Origin: Roseiflexaceae bacterium
GTDB lineage: Bacteria; Chloroflexota; Chloroflexia; Chloroflexales; Roseiflexaceae
Length of the DNA: 6,806 bases
Reading direction: 5' to 3'
NCBI GenBank assembly: GCA_014381165.1
Contig: JACMIM010000066.1
Location: forward strand, 1 to 6,806
Positions 1-4,844 of this stretch are shown here, in pieces; within the stretch, counting starts at the first letter, position 1; each line of letters opens with the position of its first letter. The notes under the pieces were generated by a model. That model saw only the letters and a list, made by a program, of their open reading frames with translations. It made no database searches and was not told the origin of the DNA. A program made the translations under genes and the position numbers.

Positions 1-60
1 GATGACACAGATTTCACAGATTGTTTTCCGGAATGTATGGAATCTGCGTCATCTGCGGAT
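1..60. repeat. Imperfect inverted repeat downstream of the metallo-hydrolase gene
   Basis: The left arm at 1-13 (GATGACACAGATT) matches the reverse complement of 41-53 (GATGACGCAGATT) at 12 of 13 positions; read as minus-strand RNA the single difference becomes a G-U pair. Each arm is followed or preceded by a further CAGATT/ATCTGCGG copy (17-22 and 51-58), so each side has a short tandem repeat of its own. It lies 14 bases past the stop codon of the gene ending at 74, in its 3' untranslated region. There is no T-run after the stem, so it is not a classical intrinsic terminator. Sequences of the ATCTGCGTCATCTGCGG type are, from memory, widespread dispersed intergenic repeats in several phyla. 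The element may extend left beyond the window. Confidence 0.6.
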
Positions 61-73
61 AATTTTTCACGCT

Positions 74-1087
74 TCAGCGACGTTGACATGACCCTGGAGC
101 AGCTGAGCCGAGCTGCCAGTGCGCTGGGAACTGCGCCGCAGGAAAGATAGCTTGAGCCTCGGCCAGCAGGGCGTGCAGTTCCAGCGCACGGTAGCGCTCG
201 GAAACGTGGAGCAGCGTGAGACGCCCCGCTCCGGCTTGGCTAGCCAGCGCTGCAGCCTGCGGCGCGGTCATGTGGAAGTTGCGCTGCGCCAGCTCAGCAT
301 CCTGGGCCAGGTATTGGCTTTCGCAGAACAGGTGGCCCACGCCACGCAGCAGCGGGACAAGCCGCGCCATCGCGGCCTCGTCAAGCAGAAAATCGGTGCA
401 GTAGGCGGCAGAGTCACCTGGTGTTGTAACAATCAGTTGCTCGCGCAACCGCTGCTGATCGTCGTTCAAGCCATGCCCGCCATCCTTTAGACGCTGGAGC
501 CATGGGCCAGGAACAAGCCCTAGTGCGGCAAGTTTGGCCGGGTCGATGTTGCTACGCGGCAGCTCGCGCAGCAGATACGCCAGCGAGCTAGTTTGGTGCT
601 CCAGCGCCACGGCGTCGAGCGTGAAATCTCGGGTGGTCAGCACGCGCTCGCCTTCTCGGGCCACTGTCGGCAGCGGGTGCGCGGTGCTAAAGGCCTCGCC
701 GAGCAGAAAGCGTGCCCCTGCCAGCCGGTCGGGGAAAATGTCGAACACATCCCATGCGCCGGGCGTGCCAGCCTCCAGGTTCCACAGAAAGCCCTGAAAG
801 CGGTGCTGCATGATTGCGATCGTGCCTGGCGGGCCATACACCCGGTTGGGCCGCTCGGTGCGCGCATACAGCATACGAAACAGGCCATCGAACCCGGCGA
901 TGTGATCCATGTGAAGATGCGAGAAGCATAACAGATCGAGTTGCTGTGCTTCGGCGCGGCCAATCCCTGCCGCCGCGCCCGCGCCACAGTCGAACAGCAG
1001 CCGCGTCAGCCGCTGGCCCTGATCGACCCGCACAAACAGCGCATTATCACGCCCCGCCGCGCCAAGGACTTTAGCACTGATCGTCAT
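74..1087 (-). CDS. MBL-fold metallo-hydrolase, ribonuclease Z (ElaC)-like
   Basis: A 337-residue metallo-beta-lactamase-fold protein. The zinc-binding signature SHLHMDH is seen at residues 56-62 (His57, His59, Asp61, His62). Further likely ligands are His164 in an EHQTSS segment, Asp232 in YCTDF, and His294 in HVSERY, which resembles the HxSxRY motif of tRNase Z; His272 in NFHMTA is also conserved-looking. The YGPPG segment near residue 84 and the LGLVPGPWLQRLKDG segment near 190-203 resemble the GP motifs of bacterial RNase Z, so 3' processing of tRNA precursors in the cytoplasm is the best inference. A broader MBL hydrolase role is possible because the YSGDT motif is replaced by YCTDF. The ATG at 1087 is preferred over a GTG at 1108: it has an AGG six bases upstream and starts right at the MTISAKVLGAAG strand. 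It lies 141 bp downstream of the thymidylyltransferase stop, separated by a structured repeat; a poor CATAAC -10-like box lies at 1113-1118 with no good -35, so co-transcription is possible. Confidence 0.85.
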   Translation of the reverse strand: MTISAKVLGAAGRDNALFVRVDQGQRLTRLLFDCGAGAAAGIGRAEAQQLDLLCFSHLHMDHIAGFDGLFRMLYARTERPNRVYGPPGTIAIMQHRFQGFLWNLEAGTPGAWDVFDIFPDRLAGARFLLGEAFSTAHPLPTVAREGERVLTTRDFTLDAVALEHQTSSLAYLLRELPRSNIDPAKLAALGLVPGPWLQRLKDGGHGLNDDQQRLREQLIVTTPGDSAAYCTDFLLDEAAMARLVPLLRGVGHLFCESQYLAQDAELAQRNFHMTAPQAAALASQAGAGRLTLLHVSERYRALELHALLAEAQAIFPAAQFPAHWQLGSAAPGSCQRR

Positions 1088-1120
1088 AATCGGCCTGCAT
1101 CGTATCACGCTTGTTATGAC

Positions 1121-1223
1121 AGCCGCGCGGCTGAAGCCGCTGGCTGGGGTTACGAAGCCCGCCTACGCGGGCTGAACAGCGTTTCAGCCCGCACAGGCGG
1201 GCGTGGTGGCAACGCTCGTAACC
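1121..1223. repeat. Structured palindromic intergenic block (nested hairpins)
   Basis: Most of the gap between two minus-strand genes is self-complementary. There is a perfect 12-bp palindrome AGCCGCGCGGCT (1121-1132), overlapping an alternative 5-bp stem GCGGC/GCCGC (1127-1131 and 1136-1140). Then GGTTACGA (1148-1155) pairs with TCGTAACC (1216-1223) as an outer stem. Inside it are hairpin AGCCCGC-CTAC-GCGGGCT (1156-1173), a stem AGCGTT/AACGCT (1178-1183 and 1211-1216, sharing base 1216 with the outer stem), and within that a hairpin GCCCGC-ACAG-GCGGGC (1187-1202). There is no T-run on the minus strand, so this is not a standard intrinsic terminator. A REP/BIME-like dispersed repeat, or an RNA element that stabilises or attenuates the message reaching the metallo-hydrolase, are the options. 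Confidence 0.75.
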
Positions 1224-1228
1224 ACCGC

Positions 1229-2296
1229 CTACAGCACGCCCACCGTCGAGTGATCGCCCAGCACGAGCCGGTAGGCCTTGGGCTTGATCGGCGACTGCGA
1301 GATATCGACATAGCGCCCGACCAAGCTATCCTCTAGACGGCCTGGCAGGTTGCGCACCGTGCTATGCTCCAGCACAATCGAGTGCTCGACCTCGCTGTTC
1401 TCGATCACGCAATGGTGATAGATCGAGGTAAACGGGCCAACGTAGCTATTGACCACCCGTGTATGCTCGCCGATGATCGCCGGCCCGCGAATCGTGCTAT
1501 TGATAATCTCGGCACCCGCCTCGATAATCACCTTGCCAATCACCTGCGTATCGCGGTCGATATAGCCGCTGTTGCGTGGCTGTAGTTCGTCAAGCACCAG
1601 CCGGTTGGCCTCCAACATGTCGTCCTTTTTCCCGGTGTCGATCCACCAGCCCTCGTGAATATACGGAAAGACCTTCATGCCATGCTCGACCAACCATTGA
1701 ATCGCGTCCGTGATCTCCAGTTCGCCACGCCAGGAGGGCTTGATCGCCTCGACGGCCTGCCAGATGCTGGAATCAAACATGTAGATACCGACCAGCGCCA
1801 AGTTCGATTTCGGCTCGCGCGGCTTTTCAGTCAGCTTGAGAATCCGGCCCTGCGTATCGAGTTCGACCACACCATACGCCTGTGGGTTTGGCACCTGGGT
1901 CAGCACAATCTGCGCGTTGCGATCGCTTGCGCCGAATTCCTCGATCAGCGGTGAAATGCCGCCCTGGATGCAGTTGTCGCCCAGAAACATCACAAAACGG
2001 TCGTCGCCGAGAAAATCGCGGCTGATCTTGACGGCGTGTGCCAGGCCAGCCGGCGAATCCTGCGGAATATACGTGATCCGCACGCCCCAGCGCCGACCAT
2101 CACCCACGGCGGCGCGCACTTCCGGCCCGGTGTCGCCAATCACAATGCCGATCTCGTCGATGCCGGCATCGCGTATGGATTCGATCACACGGAATAGCAC
2201 CGGCTTGTTGGCAACCGGCACGAGCTGCTTGGCGCTGGTATACGTGATCGGGCGCAGGCGCGTGCCTTTGCCACCACTGAGAATCAATCCCTTCAT
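1229..2296 (-). CDS. rfbA: Glucose-1-phosphate thymidylyltransferase, long (RmlA/RfbA-like) type
   Basis: 355 residues. It would join dTTP and glucose 1-phosphate to give dTDP-glucose, the entry step to dTDP-rhamnose and other dTDP-deoxysugars for cell-surface polysaccharides, in the cytoplasm. The nucleotide-binding signature LSGGKGTRLRP is at residues 6-16, followed by the conserved SAKQLVPVANKP (22-32). PAGLAHAV (83-89), LGDN with metal-binding Asp107, TEKP (156-159) and VGIYMFD (169-175) complete the nucleotidyltransferase domain. From about residue 247 a left-handed beta-helix of hexapeptide-like repeats (VIGKVII, IINSTIRGPAIIG, VVNSYVG, IENSEVEHSIV) follows; this C-terminal half and the length of about 355 separate it from the short 290-residue RmlA. 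A related sugar nucleotidyltransferase with other specificity cannot be excluded. The ATG at 2296 is chosen over an upstream GTG at 2332 because the family N-terminus starts at MKGLILSGG; an AAAGGAG lies 12 bases upstream, a slightly long spacing. It has its own -10 box. Confidence 0.93.
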   Translation of the reverse strand: MKGLILSGGKGTRLRPITYTSAKQLVPVANKPVLFRVIESIRDAGIDEIGIVIGDTGPEVRAAVGDGRRWGVRITYIPQDSPAGLAHAVKISRDFLGDDRFVMFLGDNCIQGGISPLIEEFGASDRNAQIVLTQVPNPQAYGVVELDTQGRILKLTEKPREPKSNLALVGIYMFDSSIWQAVEAIKPSWRGELEITDAIQWLVEHGMKVFPYIHEGWWIDTGKKDDMLEANRLVLDELQPRNSGYIDRDTQVIGKVIIEAGAEIINSTIRGPAIIGEHTRVVNSYVGPFTSIYHHCVIENSEVEHSIVLEHSTVRNLPGRLEDSLVGRYVDISQSPIKPKAYRLVLGDHSTVGVL

Positions 2297-2308
2297 AGCG
2301 TACCCATG

Positions 2309-2315
2309 CTCCTTT
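2309..2315 (-). promoter_or_regulatory. Ribosome binding site of the thymidylyltransferase, with overlapping mini-ORF
   Basis: On the minus strand AAAGGAG is followed after one base by an out-of-frame ATG (2305-2307). That ATG opens a four-codon frame, ATG GGT ACG CTA TGA, whose stop overlaps the real start codon as ATGA. The real ATG (2294-2296) is 12 bases from the Shine-Dalgarno, longer than the usual 5-9. The mini-ORF start is too close to the Shine-Dalgarno to be used well, so it is probably incidental. Confidence 0.55.
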
Positions 2316-2353
2316 ACATTGATGCGATGCACAAAGTGGAAACGTCTGGAGCG

Positions 2354-2382
2354 ATTATAGCCCCACCAAGAACCTCTTTTTT
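2354..2382 (-). promoter_or_regulatory. Promoter of the thymidylyltransferase gene
   Basis: The minus strand has a perfect TATAAT at 2354-2359, placing a start of transcription near 2347 and giving a leader of about 50 nt. Seventeen bases upstream the -35 position (2377-2382) reads AAAAAA, which does not match TTGACA. Thus either an activator or an A-tract/UP-like contact is needed, or the original upstream half was altered when the mobile element inserted: its target duplication begins at the very next base (2383). Confidence 0.5.
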
Positions 2383-2387
2383 ATCCA

Positions 2388-2546
2388 TAGGAGTTACGCA
2401 GTTACCCAAGCGCTTTCATTTCGCCTGCGGCAGGCAAGAAAATAATCAATAATTATTTCGTTTTTTGGTGCTTTGCGCCAAAAACGAAACAAAAGATATA
2501 TTCCCCATACTTTCGCAGGCTGAAGCCGCCAACTGCGTAAGTCCTA
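2388..2546. mobile_element. MITE-like element with terminal inverted repeats and 5-bp target duplication
   Basis: The left end TAGGAGTTACGCAGTT (2388-2403) and the right end, whose reverse complement is TAGGACTTACGCAGTT (2531-2546), agree at 15 of 16 positions. Both ends are flanked by the same five bases ATCCA (2383-2387 and 2547-2551), as expected of a transposition target duplication. The 159-bp interior has no coding potential and is itself palindromic: a GCCTG-CGG-CAGGC hairpin at 2423-2435 and a central hairpin at 2456-2489. It lacks a transposase, so it would need one supplied in trans by a related insertion sequence. Which IS family is not decidable here. A homologous end occurs at 6769. 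Confidence 0.8.
2456..2489. repeat. Central hairpin of the MITE-like element
   Basis: TTTCGTTTTTTGGTGC (2456-2471) faces GCGCCAAAAACGAAA (2475-2489) across a TTT loop, with one bulged T and one G-U pair when read on the plus strand. It lies close to the midpoint of the 159-bp element, so the whole element can fold back on itself, typical of MITEs. Confidence 0.7.
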
Positions 2547-2583
2547 ATCCAATTAGGCAAGCCGCAGGCATTATCACACAAAA

Positions 2584-2614
2584 CTGCCGGGACGCAGCTG
2601 ATGCGCCCCGGCAG
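2584..2614 (-). terminator. Intrinsic terminator of the NlpC/P60 gene
   Basis: On the minus strand CTGCCGGGGCGCA, a five-base loop TCAGC, and TGCGTCCCGGCAG form a 13-bp stem with one G-U pair, which is mispaired if read on the plus strand, so the minus strand is the better orientation. It is followed by TTTTGTGTGA. It starts 27 bases past the stop codon at 2642 and separates the hydrolase transcript from the MITE and thymidylyltransferase unit. Confidence 0.85.
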
Positions 2615-2641
2615 CAACATTGATAGCTGGGTGATGCTACC

Positions 2642-4249
2642 CTAGCGAATGCGTCCGCCGCTCACGAAGTGGCTGCGGTAGTAGGATGAGTTCAGGCTGG
2701 ATACCTGAACGCCATAGCGCGGGGTAGCGGCATGCACCATTTTACCGCCGCCGATATAAATACCAACGTGGGTAATACCGCGCTTGCCGGTAGTGCCAGC
2801 GAAGAACACCAGATCACCTGGCTGGAGGTCGCCAGCCGAGACTTTCACGCTGGCATTGTACTGCGACGCAGCCGAACGCGGCAGGCGAGTGCCATTGCGT
2901 GCATACACATACGAGGTCAGGCCGCTGCAATCGAAGGCACTTGGGCCGGTTCCACCGTAGCGGTAGCGCGCGCCAACAAAGTTCAATGAATCATTGGCGA
3001 TGCCGCCGCTGATTGGCACATTCGAGAAGTTCGCCGCGCCGCTACTGCTGCCGCTGGCTCTGGCGACCCTGGACGCCCGCGCGGCTGGCTTCGGCAACGC
3101 TGGGAAGTCATTGGTCACTGCAACGCGGCGCGACACGCGCTCGGTGATCTGAAGGAAATCACGGAAGACCCAGGCGATTTTGCCGCCGACATTAACTTTG
3201 TACCAGTCGTTGTATTTTCCGACCAGATCGATTGTTTCGCCAGCATTGATCACGCCGACCTTGCCGTACTTTGAGTCCGGCCCCTGGCGCAGATTGATCT
3301 GATTCTCCAACGTGCGCCCAACCAGCGCCGGGTTCGGGTCGGGAATCTCGATCGCTTCCAGCAAGCGGTTGTGCATGGCCAGGTCGATATTCAAGAACTC
3401 GCCCTTGACCCAGCCGTCGGTGCCGCCAGGAATGCCAATGTGGTACCACTCCTGATAGCGCTCTAGCAAATCGAGTTGCTGACCGGTTTGGAACTTAGTC
3501 ATGGAAACATAGTTCGTGCCCGGGCCATCGCGCATCTGCAGGCCTTCCTCGCGTACCGTTGCAACCTTGGGCGGCGGCGGTGCTGGAATTGCAGCCTGGT
3601 CGATCTGGAAGACCGTGTACTGTGTGCCTTCTGGCAGCGACAGCAGCGCGCCGGACACCCAATAGGTTGGCTTATCGACAGCCTCACGCACCTGGAACCA
3701 GTCATTGAACACGCCGATGACCTGAACCGATGTTTCCTTAGCCATACGGCCAACCGCGTCATACTCAGTGCTGGGGCCACTGCGCAGGTAGATCATATCG
3801 CCAGCGATTGCGGCGTCGACCACGACCGGGGCCAGCGCATCGATCTTCGAGACAAGCGACAACGGCGGCGGGATCTCAGCATCGTCGAGTGGCAGATCAC
3901 CCACAAATTCAGCGTCCAGGTTGAGCGGCGCGATCGGTACCAGCAGATCATCATTCGCGAGTACAGCTGTTTGTGAGGTCGAAGGCAGCATCACGCCCGG
4001 CGTGATCTGGCTAAGTGCCAGTGCCACAGGAAGCGAAAGCACAATGACTGTATGGAAGTAATATCGTTTGGGGAGGCGAGAGAGGGTGCGAGCCGGGGAG
4101 CTACATGCTTGCCGAGCCTGCTGCCAGTAAAAGGCGAGCGAACTATTGCGGCGTTGATAGGTGCCACGCCTGCGATTCGCCCGCCGCTGCAAGCTATCGA
4201 GATCACTCGAACTGCTCGACAGCAGGGGCCGTTGACTCTGCTCAATCAT
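2642..4249 (-). CDS. NlpC/P60 family cell-wall hydrolase with three SH3-type domains
   Basis: 535 residues. A Ser- and Arg-rich N-terminal tail (1-62) precedes one hydrophobic segment, about 63-80 (YYFHTVIVLSLPVALAL), acting as a signal anchor or uncleaved signal; no lipobox Cys is seen. Three bacterial SH3 repeats follow, each with the LRxGPs-like core and a W near its end: about 147-203 (YLRSGPSTEYD), 230-288 (QMRDGPGTNYV) and 313-368 (NLRQGPDSKYG). A low-complexity Ala/Ser/Arg linker (about 385-410) leads to the C-terminal NlpC/P60 domain (about 419-535). This has the catalytic Cys441 in FDCSGL, His494 in THVGIYIGGG, and His506 in MVHAATP as third polar residue. Such enzymes cut peptide stems of peptidoglycan (often gamma-D-Glu-diaminopimelate bonds) with SH3 domains binding the wall. 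The ATG at 4249 has GAGGAG seven bases upstream and beats a GTG at 4264. A terminator follows; a long leader may precede. Confidence 0.93.
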   Translation of the reverse strand: MIEQSQRPLLSSSSSDLDSLQRRANRRRGTYQRRNSSLAFYWQQARQACSSPARTLSRLPKRYYFHTVIVLSLPVALALSQITPGVMLPSTSQTAVLANDDLLVPIAPLNLDAEFVGDLPLDDAEIPPPLSLVSKIDALAPVVVDAAIAGDMIYLRSGPSTEYDAVGRMAKETSVQVIGVFNDWFQVREAVDKPTYWVSGALLSLPEGTQYTVFQIDQAAIPAPPPPKVATVREEGLQMRDGPGTNYVSMTKFQTGQQLDLLERYQEWYHIGIPGGTDGWVKGEFLNIDLAMHNRLLEAIEIPDPNPALVGRTLENQINLRQGPDSKYGKVGVINAGETIDLVGKYNDWYKVNVGGKIAWVFRDFLQITERVSRRVAVTNDFPALPKPAARASRVARASGSSSGAANFSNVPISGGIANDSLNFVGARYRYGGTGPSAFDCSGLTSYVYARNGTRLPRSAASQYNASVKVSAGDLQPGDLVFFAGTTGKRGITHVGIYIGGGKMVHAATPRYGVQVSSLNSSYYRSHFVSGGRIR

Positions 4250-4359
4250 GGAGCATCTCCTCACGCTTGTGTTTGCGGCGAAACTGGGCCGTCATACCTG
4301 TCCAATGCACATGCCGCATTGTTGCAAGAATGTTAGAAAGCATGCAGCAAACCGTCGCG

Positions 4360-4388
4360 ACTATACCACGAGGCCGTGAACCGCGCAA
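4360..4388 (-). promoter_or_regulatory. Candidate proximal promoter of the NlpC/P60 gene
   Basis: On the minus strand TTGCGC (4383-4388) is followed after 17 bases by TATAGT (4360-4365), five of six matches to the -10 consensus but only three of six to the -35. It would give a leader of about 100 nt. Confidence 0.35.
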
Positions 4389-4575
4389 CCACGGCAACTA
4401 TCCTTGGATACGCCCGTGGGAATACATCCGTCTGCGCACCACAACACCCACAGTGGAACTCATAGCTTGTTCAGCTACCTGCCTGTTTCACAGTGCGGCT
4501 GACGCCAAGCTGAGTTTTTGCTGATAAACCCTGGCCACCCATCCGTACTTCAAACGTAACGAAGTGGTTAATGCC

Positions 4576-4604
4576 ATAGTAAAGGAGTTTCTACTGTTTG
4601 TCAA
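4576..4604 (-). promoter_or_regulatory. Candidate distal promoter reading toward the NlpC/P60 gene
   Basis: On the minus strand a perfect TTGACA (4599-4604) is followed after exactly 17 bases by TACTAT (4576-4581), four of six matches to TATAAT. Start of transcription would be near 4569, leaving a leader of about 320 nt before the ATG at 4249. It could serve the hydrolase gene or a small RNA; the sequence does not say which. Confidence 0.45.
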
Positions 4605-4645
4605 TACGTAGACTTTGCGGCATTACAACACAGTATTTCTCACAA

Positions 4646-4655
4646 TCTGTACAGA
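4646..4655. promoter_or_regulatory. Perfect 10-bp palindrome upstream of the adaptor promoter
   Basis: TCTGTACAGA is a perfect palindrome ending 17 bases before the candidate -35 box at 4673. It may be a regulator half-site pair, but a 10-bp palindrome can also arise by chance. Confidence 0.25.
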
Positions 4656-4669
4656 ACCTGTAAGGAATT

Positions 4670-4691
4670 TGCCTGACATTTGTGTTAGGCA
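4670..4691. promoter_or_regulatory. Operator-like inverted repeat overlapping the adaptor promoter
   Basis: TGCCTGACA (4670-4678) and TGTTAGGCA (4683-4691) are inverted repeats of 9 bp with one mismatch (a G-T position), separated by TTTG. The repeat covers the predicted -35 box CTGACA and most of the spacer of the adaptor promoter, where a dimeric repressor of the TetR or MarR kind, common for efflux genes, would bind. No regulator gene is present in the window. Confidence 0.4.
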
Positions 4692-4701
4692 TACAGATAA
4701 G
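4673..4701 (+). promoter_or_regulatory. Candidate promoter of the efflux adaptor gene
   Basis: CTGACA (4673-4678), five of six matches to the -35 consensus, is followed after 17 bases by GATAAG (4696-4701), four of six to the -10. It would give a leader of about 135 nt before the ATG at 4845. A second, weaker pair is TTGTCA (4598-4603) with CATTAC (4621-4626), also 17 bases apart, overlapping the opposite-strand TTGACA. Confidence 0.33.
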
Positions 4702-4844
4702 CAGTTTATCATCAAGCCAGCATCCAGCGTGATTCGCACTCCGTAGATAATTATTGTAGCAAAAGGCTTCTGTCTGCGCACGAAGCTGACCAACCCTTTG
4801 CGCACCTCGTAATCAAGCAGATTGCTGCAAGAAGATTCAGGCGA

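Larger units (their letters stand above)
4250..4844. other. 595-bp divergent intergenic region
   Basis: No convincing gene is seen on either strand; open frames here have no family resemblance and no good start sites. It holds the Shine-Dalgarno of the NlpC/P60 gene (next to 4250), two candidate promoters for that gene, one candidate promoter for the adaptor gene, two palindromes upstream of the latter, and a potential leader hairpin at 4389-4419 (CCACGG/CCGTGG outer stem, TATCC/GGATA inner stem). AT content rises around 4550-4760, as usual for promoter DNA. No riboswitch or tRNA is recognised. Confidence 0.6.

Noticed and set aside
1148..1223. Hairpin block as an intrinsic terminator of the thymidylyltransferase gene
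   Set aside because: No T-run follows any of the stems on the minus strand.
1836..2360. 174-codon plus-strand frame across the thymidylyltransferase gene
   Set aside because: It is antisense to a gene with clear catalytic motifs, and its translation is low-quality Ser/Arg/Pro sequence without domains.
2388..2546. CRISPR or other direct-repeat array
   Set aside because: The repeated ends are inverted and flanked by a target duplication; there is no series of spaced direct repeats here or elsewhere in the window.
4052..4524. Plus-strand open frames spanning the start of the NlpC/P60 gene and the divergent region
   Set aside because: They overlap the well-supported hydrolase gene antisense, have no family resemblance and no good ribosome binding sites.
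4250..4568. Riboswitch (c-di-GMP or c-di-AMP type) in the NlpC/P60 leader
   Set aside because: Both classes are known near wall genes, so I looked for their conserved cores, but neither could be found; only a generic hairpin is visible.
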